Shown piece after piece: positions 8,801 to 15,741 of a stretch of 64,000 nucleotides of DNA (the first letter of the stretch is position 1; every line of letters begins with the position of its first letter). The notes below the pieces were generated by a model that saw nothing but the letters and a program-made list of their open reading frames with translations, was not told the origin of the DNA and ran no database searches. The DNA is from Sphingosinicella sp963974575 (GTDB lineage: Bacteria > Pseudomonadota > Alphaproteobacteria > Sphingomonadales > Sphingomonadaceae). The stretch covers positions 1-64,000 of the forward strand of contig NZ_CAXBBQ010000011.1 in NCBI RefSeq assembly GCF_963974575.1, read 5' to 3'. The position numbers and the translations under genes are program-made.

Positions 8801-8984
8801 GCTGAAGGCCAAAATCCCGCTTCAGGAACGCAACGAGTGGGAAAACTGGATCACCACCAACCGCGCCGAAATCCACGCCCTGACCGCCGAAATCTCCCGG
8901 CTAGAAGCTGAAATCGACGCCAAGGTCTATACCCTGTTCGATTTGACGCCCCATGAAACCGCTTTATTAGAAGCCAACGTCTGA
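5811..8984 (+). CDS. Type IIG-like restriction endonuclease/adenine methyltransferase fusion
   Basis: A 1057-residue single-chain enzyme. The N terminus carries a PD-(D/E)xK-type nuclease signature: Asp85 in GSVDLAFG and Glu103-x-Lys105 in PFELKGAK. A helical connector follows, then an N6-adenine methyltransferase of the Eco57I type with VVYTPDYVARFIVDQTLG (about 383-400), SAM motif DPACGSG (452-458) and catalytic NPPY (575-578). The C-terminal 350 residues, with coiled-coil segments near the end, should be the target-recognition domain. Cleavage, methylation and specificity in one polypeptide fit a stand-alone anti-phage R-M system. No separate R or S gene is present. The GTG start has AGGGG eight bases upstream. 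Confidence 0.88.
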   Translation: MQLFNSKTIQRHIARAADPDPTKMEILRQWGDIIRDRSIETQKETALHGNFKQRIICEVLGYQDFNDSGQWTVDVEAQIGAGSVDLAFGRFSKSERRIIAPFELKGAKTKNLDAIMPGRAKTPVQQAWEYASDNVGTKWVLVSNYLEIRLYSYADGRQFHESFDLAKLHDPVEYHRFMLLLSAEHLLSGQTLAILEESRKEDRDITARLYADYRTLRSDLIGAVRTALPEGDPLEAIRLGQTILDRVLFIAFAEDNGLLPDDSLLNAFQHRDPYNPKPVWQTFLGLFNAIDRGNDHLKIPRYNGGLFQPNTAIDALAIPDHICEGFKRLAEYDFASEISVTVLGHIFEQSIADMEQLQAEALGEAPVEKKASGTSGRRKRDGVVYTPDYVARFIVDQTLGAHCKEIFAEILVQYAAKGAKAGDNPISWKSAKAERAAWEAYLKRLTSLRIVDPACGSGVFLIMAFDYLKAELQQVNTKLAELSGVGQLFDPDSEILTHNLFGVDVNSESVEIAKLSLWIKTARRGKVLDSLDANLRVGDSLIEDSSFAYRSHGFEWKTAFPDIFAAGGFDVVLGNPPYVRMELIKPMKPWLEKRYEVVSDRADLYAYFFERGIKLLKPGGRLGFISSSTFFKTGSGAPLRDFLRARATLETVVDFGDHQIFEGVTTYPAILTMRAGGPPPGHDLQFWKIGEMPTGSFADAFADAAKPFPQEALGRGSWELEGDALRALRAKITEGKPTLKEVYGSPLYGIKTGLNEAFVIDTPTKERLCLDDPRSAELLKPFLEGKDLKRWRAEPRGLWIIYIPKNRVRIDDYPAIRDWLLPFKDKLEKRATKQEWFELQQAQEGYLPGFEGEKIVYGHFQDAPIHSFERTGALSNNKTYFVPTSDRSLLAFLNSKVAWFCFTSRTTAVRGGFFEATAQHMETLPIPPATDFQRAELGELGEAAQAAAGKRRALQQAITRRIPDLAADPANAKLTAKLKEWWNLPDFTAFQKEVEKALKAKIPLQERNEWENWITTNRAEIHALTAEISRLEAEIDAKVYTLFDLTPHETALLEANV

Positions 8985-9094
8985 AGCAGCGCGCAGACTG
9001 CTGGTGCCGAGCTCTCCGTTGATTCGGTCGAGATTGCCGAACCCGTATGTCCTGCTCGGTTGGGATTGCAGGCGACGCCAACCTAACAACCCGC

Positions 9095-9140
9095 GTTGTT
9101 CGCCTCCAATCCGAGAAAATGGGGGTATAATTGGGGGTAT
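9095..9140. repeat. Right-end arm-type integrase sites
   Basis: GTTGTTCGCC (9095-9104) is followed by direct copies of GGGGGTAT at 9121-9128 and 9133-9140. These match the words beside the integrase at the left end, with nearly the same spacing. They lie inside the 305-nt gene-free stretch 8985-9289, which otherwise holds the right attachment repeat and the hemerythrin promoter; I see no gene in it. Confidence 0.65.
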
Positions 9141-9197
9141 AACTAAATTCATATTGCTTGATAGTGGCTTTAAACTGCCATTTAATGGCATAAATGT

Positions 9198-9217
9198 GAG
9201 CCCGTCACCGCCCACCA
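9198..9217 (+). repeat. attR: second copy of the 20-bp tRNA-Val end
   Basis: This is a perfect copy of the last 20 bases of the tRNA-Val(TAC) gene, CCA included. It is not part of any tRNA, because the preceding bases have no tRNA character. It marks the right border of the island, 16 bp upstream of the -35 element of the next chromosomal promoter. Confidence 0.9.
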
Positions 9218-9233
9218 CCGCATCCCCTCCCGC

Positions 9234-9259
9234 GGAACTCCGGGACATCCAAAACCGTT
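9234..9259 (+). promoter_or_regulatory. EcfG (general stress sigma) promoter
   Basis: GGAAC (9234-9238), a 17-base spacer and CGTT (9256-9259) match the alphaproteobacterial EcfG consensus GGAAC-N16/17-CGTT exactly. The hemerythrin gene starts 30 bases downstream. This places that gene in the PhyR-NepR-EcfG general stress regulon by inference. Confidence 0.8.
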
Positions 9260-9289
9260 GAACGTGAAAGTACAACGGAAGGATGGCGA

Positions 9290-9748
9290 ATGACCGACGT
9301 TTTCACGCTGCTAAAGGCAGACCACGATCGTCACCGGGAAATGCTTGCCAAAATCGACGAAACGCATGGCGACAGCCCGGAGAGGCGCGAGCTCTTTGAA
9401 GCGTTCCGCATCGAGGTGAGCGCACACGCGAACGCCGAGGAACAATCTTTATACGCCGTCATGCTTGGCGACGCGGATCTTCAGGACAAAGGCCGCCATT
9501 CCGTGGCGGAGCACAAGGAGATCGACGATTTCCTGGAAGAGCTCCAGGACACGGACATGTCGAGCCCGGGATGGCTCGCGACCTTCCGAAAGATGAAGCA
9601 CCGCTACGAACATCATATCGACGAAGAGGAAGACGAAATCTTCAAGGCCGCGGAAGAGGCTCTCTCTCGCTCTTGCGAAAACGACCTCGGCAAGAAATTC
9701 GCGAAGCGAAAAACGGCCGAGAAAGCCGAAATCAACGCAGCCTCTTGA
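9290..9748 (+). CDS. Hemerythrin (HHE) domain protein
   Basis: The 152-residue protein folds as a four-helix bundle that can hold a diiron site. Metal ligands are evident in DHDRHREML (about residues 11-19), AHANAEEQSLY (about 46-56), VAEHKEIDDF (about 72-81) and KHRYEHHIDEEEDEIF (about 103-118). The Lys/Glu-rich tail is probably disordered. HHE proteins sense or bind oxygen or NO, or handle iron under stress; which applies here cannot be read. AAGGA six bases upstream fixes the start. It has its own EcfG promoter. Confidence 0.9.
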   Translation: MTDVFTLLKADHDRHREMLAKIDETHGDSPERRELFEAFRIEVSAHANAEEQSLYAVMLGDADLQDKGRHSVAEHKEIDDFLEELQDTDMSSPGWLATFRKMKHRYEHHIDEEEDEIFKAAEEALSRSCENDLGKKFAKRKTAEKAEINAAS

Positions 9749-9756
9749 AGATGGAA

Positions 9757-9831
9757 TGGTGGGCGCGACAGGGATTGAACCTGTGACCCCTCCCGTGTGA
9801 AGGGAGTGCTCTACCGCTGAGCTACGCGCCC
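9757..9831 (-). tRNA. tRNA-Val (anticodon CAC)
   Basis: On the minus strand the acceptor stem is GGGCGCG/CGCGCCC with an encoded CCA. The anticodon arm CTCCC-TTCACAC-GGGAG gives anticodon CAC for valine, and the T loop is GGTTCAATCCC. Unlike the other tRNA-Val it has no nearby repeat of its 3' end. Confidence 0.96.
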
Positions 9832-9915
9832 GCCGGGTGTACCGGACCGGCGGAGCAGATACGGGTCAGGCCGCTGCCTGTCCAGCCCGTTTCTACCCAA
9901 ACATGCCCCAAAATG

Positions 9916-9945
9916 CGAAGGGCGCCGCAGATGCGACGCCCTTCG
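9916..9945 (-). terminator. Terminator of hupB
   Basis: CGAAGGGCG (9916-9924) pairs with CGCCCTTCG (9937-9945) around a 12-base loop. On the minus strand the stem is followed by CATTTTGGGG, a short T-run. It sits 25 bases beyond the hupB stop. Confidence 0.7.
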
Positions 9946-9969
9946 TTTAAAACCCTTGCGGGCGCGGCC

Positions 9970-10242
9970 TTAGTTGACCGCGTCCTTCAGGCCCTTGCCG
10001 GCCTTGAACTTGGGCTGCACGCTGGCGGCGATCTTCATCGTTTCGCCCGTGCGCGGGTTGCGGCCCGTCGAAGCCTTGCGCTTCGCCGTCGCGAAGGTGC
10101 CGAAGCCGACGAGACGAACCTCGTCGCCCTTCTTCAGGGCCTTCGTGATGCTCTCGAACACGGCCTCAACGGCCTTGCCCGCGTCAACGCGCGAAAGACC
10201 TGCTGCGTCCGCAACCGAGCCGATAAGTTCCTGCTTGTTCAT
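9970..10242 (-). CDS. hupB: DNA-binding protein HU
   Basis: A 90-residue HU/IHF-fold protein that bends and packages DNA. MNKQELIGSVADAAGLSR begins the helical dimerisation part, and the beta-arm holds GRNPRTGETM with the intercalating proline. The usual HU start MNKQ is chosen, with GGGGG eight bases upstream; a TTG five codons earlier would give a non-standard extension. It follows lon on the same strand but is separated by a strong terminator, so it has its own transcription. hupB after lon is the usual alphaproteobacterial order. Confidence 0.96.
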   Translation of the reverse strand: MNKQELIGSVADAAGLSRVDAGKAVEAVFESITKALKKGDEVRLVGFGTFATAKRKASTGRNPRTGETMKIAASVQPKFKAGKGLKDAVN

Positions 10243-10281
10243 TCCCTGTACCCCCAAGACGGAAGAGTGGTTGGATCGGCG

Positions 10282-10316
10282 AATAAAAGCCGGGCGCCAT
10301 GTAAGTGCCCGGCTTT
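10282..10316 (-). terminator. Terminator of lon
   Basis: A 10-bp perfect stem (10286-10295 with 10307-10316; AAAGCCGGGC/GCCCGGCTTT on the minus strand) is followed by TTTTATT. It lies between lon and hupB. Confidence 0.88.
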
Positions 10317-10380
10317 GTGAGAGTCAAAGGGAAAACCGCAGAAATTGGGGCTTTCCCGAACTTTTTATCGCTTTTCCGTC

Positions 10381-12774
10381 TCAATGGCGGACGGAAAGGT
10401 CCCCAGCCTCCGAAGCCGGCGCCACGGCGGGCGCCGGAAGCACCGGTTCGACCCACTCGATCGGCTCGATGGGGCGTGCCAGCGCCACGGAAAGCACCTG
10501 ATCGACGTGACTCACGGGACGAATCGTCAGTCCCTCCTTCACGTTGGCCGGAATTTCAGCGAGGTCCTTCTCGTTCTCCGCCGGAATGAGCACGGTGGTA
10601 ATCCCCCCGCGCAGCGCAGCGAGCAGCTTCTCCTTGAGACCGCCGATCGGCAGTACGCGGCCGCGCAGCGTCACTTCGCCGGTCATCGCCACCTCCTTGC
10701 GTACCGGAATCCCGGTCAGCGTCGAGATGATCGAGGTGACCATGGCGACACCGGCTGACGGCCCATCCTTGGGCGTCGCGCCTTCCGGCACGTGCACGTG
10801 GATGTCCTTCACCTGGAACACCGTCGGCTTGATGCCGTATTGCGGCGCGCGCGACTTGATGAACGAGTTCGCGGCCTCGATCGATTCCTTCATCACGTCG
10901 CCGAGCTTTCCGGTCGTGCGGATCGCGCCCTTGCCGGGCACCGTCACCGCCTCGATCGTCAGCAGTTCGCCGCCGACCTCGGTCCACGCAAGGCCCGTGG
11001 TCGCGCCGACCTGGTCCTCTTCCTCGCCGATGCCGAAGCGGAACTTGCGGACGCCCGCATAGTCGCCGAGGTTATCGGGCGTAATCGTGACCTTCTCGGC
11101 CTTGCCTTCCAGGATCTGGCGCAGCGCCTTTCGTGCCAGGCGCGCGAGTTCGCGCTCCAGCGTGCGGACGCCCGCTTCCCGCGTGTAGTAGCGGATCAGA
11201 TCGCGCAGCGCTGCATCTTCGATGGCGAACTCGCCGTCCTTCAGGCCATGCGACTCGATTTGCTTGGGAAGAAGGTGCGCCTTGGCGATCTCCAGCTTCT
11301 CATCCTCGGTGTAGCCCGACAGCCGGATGATCTCCATGCGGTCCAGCAGCGGCTGCGGCATGTTGAGGCTGTTCGCCGTCGTCACGAACATCACGTCCGA
11401 AAGGTCGTAATCAACCTCCAGGTAGTGGTCGTTGAACTTGGCGTTCTGTTCCGGATCGAGCACCTCGAGCAGCGCCGACGACGGATCGCCCCGGAAGTCC
11501 TGACCGAGCTTGTCGATCTCGTCGAGCAGGAACAGCGGGTTCGAAGTACCCGCCTTCTTCAGGTTCTGGATGATCTTGCCGGGCATCGAGCCGATGTACG
11601 TGCGCCGATGGCCGCGAATCTCGGCCTCGTCGCGCACGCCGCCCAGCGACTGGCGGATAAACTCGCGCCCGGTCGCCTTGGCGATCGAACGGCCGAGCGA
11701 GGTCTTGCCGACGCCGGGCGGGCCGACAAGGCAGAGGATCGGCCCTTTCAGCTTGTTGGCGCGGCTCTGCACGGCGAGGTATTCGAGGATGCGCTCCTTG
11801 ACCTTGTCGAGGCCGTAGTGATCCTCATCCAGAATCTTCTCAGCCGCCTTGATGTCCTTGCGAACCTTGGTCTTCTTGCCCCACGGCAGCGCCAGCAGCG
11901 TGTCGAGATAGTTGCGCACCACCGTGGCTTCGGCCGACATCGGCGACATCGCCTTCAGCTTCTTCAGCTCGCCTTCCGCCTTGTCACGCGCTTCCTTGGA
12001 AAGCTTCGCTTTCTTGATCTTCTCGACAAGTTCGTCAACTTCGCTGCGGCCCTCGTCATCACCGTCGCCCAGCTCGCGCTGGATCGCCTTCAGCTGCTCG
12101 TTGAGGTAATATTCGCGCTGCGTCTTCTCCATCTGGCGCTTGACGCGGTTGCGGATCTTCTTCTCGACCTGCAACACACCCATCTCGCCTTCCATGAAGC
12201 CGAAGACCATCTCCAGCCGCTTCGATGGCGAGCGCTCGGAGAGCAGTGCCTGCTTGTCGGCAATCTTGAGGCTGAGGTTGGACGCGATCGTGTCGGCGAG
12301 CCGCGAAGGCGCCTCGATCTGGCCGACCTGCACCACGACTTCCGGTGCCACCTTCTTGTTGAGACGCACATACTGCTCGAAGTGCTTCACGGCCGAGCGC
12401 ACGAGCGCTTCAAGATCGGCCTCGTCGGCGTCCTCTTCCTCGACCGGGTCGACATCCGCCTCCAGATACGCGTCCTCGACGCGCACTGTTTTCACTTCAG
12501 CGCGGTGCTGCCCCTCCACGAGCACCTTCACGGTGCCGTCGGGCAGCTTCAGCAGCTGCAGCACCGTCGCGACGGTGCCGACATCATAGAGATCCTTGCC
12601 TTCGGGGTCTTCCTCGGCAGGGTCGCGCTGCGAGAGCAGCAGGACGTTCTTGTTCGCCGTCATCACCGCTTCGAGCGCCGCGACGGACTTTTCGCGCCCC
12701 ACGAACAGCGGCACGATCATCTGCGGGAAAACCACGATGTCGCGCAGCGGGAGGACGGGATAGGTCTCGGTCAT
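10381..12774 (-). CDS. lon: ATP-dependent protease La
   Basis: A 797-residue LonA protease that unfolds and degrades damaged and regulatory proteins in the cytoplasm. The N-terminal substrate-binding domain starts MTETYPVLPLRDIVVFPQM. The AAA+ module has Walker A GPPGVGKTSLG (about 348-358). The C-terminal protease domain has the Ser-Lys dyad: Ser in KDGPSAGVAM (about 673) and Lys in GLKEKLLAAL (about 715). The start MTETY is the family norm; a longer reading adds 30 unrelated residues. A CCCATAT word near 12840 (minus strand) resembles the -10 of a heat-shock sigma32 promoter, but its -35 is poor. Confidence 0.97.
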   Translation of the reverse strand: MTETYPVLPLRDIVVFPQMIVPLFVGREKSVAALEAVMTANKNVLLLSQRDPAEEDPEGKDLYDVGTVATVLQLLKLPDGTVKVLVEGQHRAEVKTVRVEDAYLEADVDPVEEEDADEADLEALVRSAVKHFEQYVRLNKKVAPEVVVQVGQIEAPSRLADTIASNLSLKIADKQALLSERSPSKRLEMVFGFMEGEMGVLQVEKKIRNRVKRQMEKTQREYYLNEQLKAIQRELGDGDDEGRSEVDELVEKIKKAKLSKEARDKAEGELKKLKAMSPMSAEATVVRNYLDTLLALPWGKKTKVRKDIKAAEKILDEDHYGLDKVKERILEYLAVQSRANKLKGPILCLVGPPGVGKTSLGRSIAKATGREFIRQSLGGVRDEAEIRGHRRTYIGSMPGKIIQNLKKAGTSNPLFLLDEIDKLGQDFRGDPSSALLEVLDPEQNAKFNDHYLEVDYDLSDVMFVTTANSLNMPQPLLDRMEIIRLSGYTEDEKLEIAKAHLLPKQIESHGLKDGEFAIEDAALRDLIRYYTREAGVRTLERELARLARKALRQILEGKAEKVTITPDNLGDYAGVRKFRFGIGEEEDQVGATTGLAWTEVGGELLTIEAVTVPGKGAIRTTGKLGDVMKESIEAANSFIKSRAPQYGIKPTVFQVKDIHVHVPEGATPKDGPSAGVAMVTSIISTLTGIPVRKEVAMTGEVTLRGRVLPIGGLKEKLLAALRGGITTVLIPAENEKDLAEIPANVKEGLTIRPVSHVDQVLSVALARPIEPIEWVEPVLPAPAVAPASEAGDLSVRH

Positions 12775-12918
12775 TCTTTCAACAACTCCACTCTCAGGCG
12801 CGTCACCAAGGGCAGCGCGCGCCTCTTTGTGTGCCAATATGGGCACGGTCGCGGCGCTGCACAATGGCGACCCTACATGCTTTCACTGAAGAGGGAGTGA
12901 ATTCCTCGTTTCGCAAAC

Positions 12919-12950
12919 GAAAAGAGCGGACCCGCCGAGCCCGCCCTTTC
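12919..12950 (-). terminator. Terminator of the TonB-dependent receptor gene
   Basis: On the minus strand GAAAGGGCGG (12950-12941) pairs with CCGCTCTTTTC (12929-12919), with one bulged T and G-U pairs, ending in a short T-run. It lies just past the receptor's stop codon and isolates it from lon. Confidence 0.6.
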
Positions 12951-12972
12951 CCTGTCGATTACACGGCTGAAA

Positions 12973-15441
12973 TCAGAAGGCGACCGTGACCGTGCCGCTG
13001 ATCGTGCGCGGGGCGCCAATCTGCACGAACGGTGCGCTGCTGCTCTGCTGCAGGCCGCCGCCGAAACCGCCGACATAGAACTCGTCGAACAGGTTGTAGA
13101 CGTTCAACTGGAAGAAGGTCTTGTCGTTAAGACCCAGGAATTCCAGGTTGAGGCGGGCATCGAGGTTGACCAGCGTGTATGCGGGCGCCTTGGCCGGGAA
13201 CACTTCCACACCGCCCAGCACGAGGGGCAGGTTGGTGTCGAACAGGTAGCGCGGCCCTGTGCGCTTGGCCGTCACGCCGACATCGACCGGACCCAGCGTA
13301 CCGCGAACCGTACCGCCGTAGCTGTAGGACGCGGAGCCGGATTCGCGGTTGCCCTTGGTTTCCACGAAGGTATCGGGACCGGTCTGCAAGTCGCTCTTTA
13401 TCTCCGAGTCGTTCAGCGATCCGAAGACATAGAACTGCAGTTCAGGCAGTGCCTGCCAAGCGACGCTGGCGTCGATACCCCGCTTGTCGACCTTGCCGAG
13501 GTTTCGATACACAGAACGCTCCAGTTCAGGATCATAGGCCTCTGCCACGCGATCTTTGTATTTGGTCAGCCAGCCGGCGATCTGCGCCTGGATTGTCCCC
13601 GACCTGTAGCGCAGGCCAAGGTCGAGGCTATCGGTCGTTTCCGGCACCGGCTTGATGCCCTCCACGTCCGCCCCGAAGAACAGCGAGTTGTAGAGCTGGT
13701 CGGTACTCGGCACCGAGAGGCCTTTCGCGTAGCTGGCGAAGGCGCTGATGTTCGGCGTGAAGTCGTAGATCGCGCCGAGGTTCGGCAGCAGCTTGTCGTA
13801 TTTGTACGTGCGCGACTGCGGCGGCGACACGGTCGGATTGGCGGCCGCATAGTCGTCGTTGACCGGCGAATCCTTGCCGAAGCAATCGACGAAGCCGTTG
13901 GCCGATGTCGTGAAGCAATACTGGTTCAACTCGCGCTTGAAGAACGGCGCGCGAAGCCCGAGGTTCACGGTCAGCGCGTCAAAGAACTCGCCGCGATATT
14001 CGGCCGAGAACTGGTTCAGGATCGCATACGACTTGCGGTCGCGCTTCATCAGGACCGTACCGTTCACGTCGACCAGCGGATCGTTGATCGGGAACACGTC
14101 GACGGGCTCGCCATTCCCCTGCAGCAAGCCGACCTGACCGGTCTGCCGGTGGCGGGCGCGGTCGTAAGTGTAAGCGAAACGGACAGTGTGGAACTCGTTG
14201 ATGTCGTAACGCAGCGAGGAGATGACACCGATGCGGTTGGTGCGCGTCTGGCTCGGTGTCAGAACGCTGACTTCATCCAGAAGATCACCGTCCCCGTTCA
14301 GGTCCATTCCGAAATAGGGACGGCCGCCCATATAACCGGCGAGGCCGTTGTTCAGCCGCTCGCGCGCATTGCTTGTGCCGCCGCCATTGGCCTTCACGTA
14401 CTGGAAGCTGGGATCAACCGTCAGCACCAGTCCATCCGAGAGCGTGAAGCGCGAAGACCCGCGGATGTTGCCCGTGTTCGAAGGATTGTAACGGCGGTCG
14501 AACTCGGTGCCGCAACCATTCGTCAAATCGGCGACGCCGGGTGTTGCGACCGTGTTGACCTGACACGGATAGTTGATGTCGTATTCGCGTTCGTCTTTGT
14601 TCCTCGGAAAGCGATTACTCGAACCGCTGCCGACCTCGCGATCTTCGTCCCAACGCAGCGGCAGTGAACCGAAGAAGTTGTTACGGTTCTCGTTGTAGTG
14701 GCCGGCGATGGAGACGAAATCACCCTCGGCCCCCAGCGGCTGATAGATGCGGCCGTTGATCTGCTTCTTGTCGACCTTGCCGTAGTTGTTGAACGGATTG
14801 TCGTTGGTCGTGCGGCTCGCGGAGATGAAGGCGCGCGTTCCGAACGACGTGAACGCGCCAGTATCGATGGCGGCGAACACGCGGAAGAACTCGAACTCAC
14901 CCGCCGAACCGGAAACGTGGATGCCGAAATCTTCATTTGGGGCGCGTGTGCGGACGTTGACCGTGCCGCCGGTCGCCGAGGCCGTCGGGCTGTCCATGTC
15001 CGTGGTGCCGAGGTTGACGTTGACCTGTTCGATCAGTTCGGGGTCGATCATCTGGTTCGAATAGATGTCGTAGCCACCCGAATCGTTCAACGGAACGCCG
15101 TCCAGCGTCAGGCTGACCCGCTGGCTGTTGAAGCCGCGGATGTTGAGTGTACCACCGGAGGAGCCATAGGCGTCGTTGTTCTGGAAGTTGACACCCGGCA
15201 GCGTGTTGATCGTGTCGAGGATCGTCTGGCCGGGGTTCTGCCGCTCGATCACTTCCTGTGTAAGCACGCCCTTGGCCTTCGGGGTATCAGGTATGATCAC
15301 GCCCGCGACATCGCGTGATACCGATCCGGTCACAATGATCACATCGTCATCGAAGTCGATCGAGCCGGTGGACTGGGCGAGCGCGGTTGCGGGCAGCAAG
15401 AATGCCGCCACCCCAACACTGCGGAGAAGCATGGACCTCAT
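12973..15441 (-). CDS. TonB-dependent outer-membrane receptor
   Basis: An 822-residue outer-membrane transporter powered by TonB-ExbBD. Residues 1-22 form a signal peptide ending in ATALAQ. DDVIIVTGS just after it is a TonB-box-like segment. The plug domain (about 45-165) has TLNIRGFNSQRVSLTLDGVP, and the rest is a beta-barrel ending in TISGTVTVAF with the terminal aromatic residue required for insertion. The start has AAGGGG nine bases upstream. The substrate is unknown, with no siderophore, B12 or sugar genes beside it. Its place between clpX and lon is unusual. Confidence 0.92.
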   Translation of the reverse strand: MRSMLLRSVGVAAFLLPATALAQSTGSIDFDDDVIIVTGSVSRDVAGVIIPDTPKAKGVLTQEVIERQNPGQTILDTINTLPGVNFQNNDAYGSSGGTLNIRGFNSQRVSLTLDGVPLNDSGGYDIYSNQMIDPELIEQVNVNLGTTDMDSPTASATGGTVNVRTRAPNEDFGIHVSGSAGEFEFFRVFAAIDTGAFTSFGTRAFISASRTTNDNPFNNYGKVDKKQINGRIYQPLGAEGDFVSIAGHYNENRNNFFGSLPLRWDEDREVGSGSSNRFPRNKDEREYDINYPCQVNTVATPGVADLTNGCGTEFDRRYNPSNTGNIRGSSRFTLSDGLVLTVDPSFQYVKANGGGTSNARERLNNGLAGYMGGRPYFGMDLNGDGDLLDEVSVLTPSQTRTNRIGVISSLRYDINEFHTVRFAYTYDRARHRQTGQVGLLQGNGEPVDVFPINDPLVDVNGTVLMKRDRKSYAILNQFSAEYRGEFFDALTVNLGLRAPFFKRELNQYCFTTSANGFVDCFGKDSPVNDDYAAANPTVSPPQSRTYKYDKLLPNLGAIYDFTPNISAFASYAKGLSVPSTDQLYNSLFFGADVEGIKPVPETTDSLDLGLRYRSGTIQAQIAGWLTKYKDRVAEAYDPELERSVYRNLGKVDKRGIDASVAWQALPELQFYVFGSLNDSEIKSDLQTGPDTFVETKGNRESGSASYSYGGTVRGTLGPVDVGVTAKRTGPRYLFDTNLPLVLGGVEVFPAKAPAYTLVNLDARLNLEFLGLNDKTFFQLNVYNLFDEFYVGGFGGGLQQSSSAPFVQIGAPRTISGTVTVAF

Positions 15442-15515
15442 CTGGAATATCCCCTTGAATGAATACTGGCACTGGACGGCCGCGCCGACGGCGGACCCTG
15501 CCGCTTGCGCGGGCG

Positions 15516-15531
15516 CTTGATGACCATCAAG
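15516..15531. promoter_or_regulatory. Palindromic candidate operator upstream of the TonB receptor
   Basis: CTTGATG-AC-CATCAAG is a perfect 7-2-7 inverted repeat, 75 bases upstream of the receptor start. It lies in the 300-base gene-free stretch 15442-15741 between this receptor and clpX. No Fur-box pattern was seen there. A looser AGGT-N4-ACCT repeat occurs near 15650. A dimeric regulator controlling uptake is a reasonable guess. Confidence 0.4.
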
Positions 15532-15741
15532 TTTTACAGACCGGTGACAGGATTGTGCATTGCAGCAACCCGCCACGGCTTTGAAGGGGATATTACAGGC
15601 AGTTTGTACGGACGTGACTGCGGCACAGGCAATATCCCATAAAGATCAATAGGTTATTACCTGTTACGCAAAAGCCACAATGCTCGGTAAAATCGAGCTA
15701 CAAGGAAGCCGGAACGGCTGCCTCTACGATCGTCAAACGGC

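Larger units (their letters stand above)
1050..9217. mobile_element. tRNA-Val-integrated element with integrase, second recombinase module and type IIG R-M
   Basis: The element runs from the tRNA-Val end to the second copy of the 20-bp attachment repeat, about 8.2 kb. It encodes a P4-type integrase at its left edge, an unknown protein, two helix-turn-helix proteins, a second tyrosine recombinase and a restriction-methylation fusion. There are no phage structural, conjugation or plasmid replication genes, so it is an integrative island that either needs a helper or only excises and reinserts. All six genes point rightwards. The intergenic DNA and the 411-aa gene look more AT-rich than the flanking chromosome. 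Confidence 0.88.

Noticed and set aside
9757..9831. Second attachment site in tRNA-Val(CAC)
   Set aside because: Its 3' end has no other copy in the window, and the element boundary is already fixed at 9217.
10792..12900. Long plus-strand open frame opposite lon (about 700 codons)
   Set aside because: It is antisense to a full lon gene. Its His/Arg/Leu-rich low-complexity translation is the usual shadow of a GC-rich coding strand.
15442..15741. Fur box upstream of the TonB receptor
   Set aside because: No GATAAT-type repeats are present; only an unrelated palindrome and a loose AGGT-N4-ACCT pair were found.
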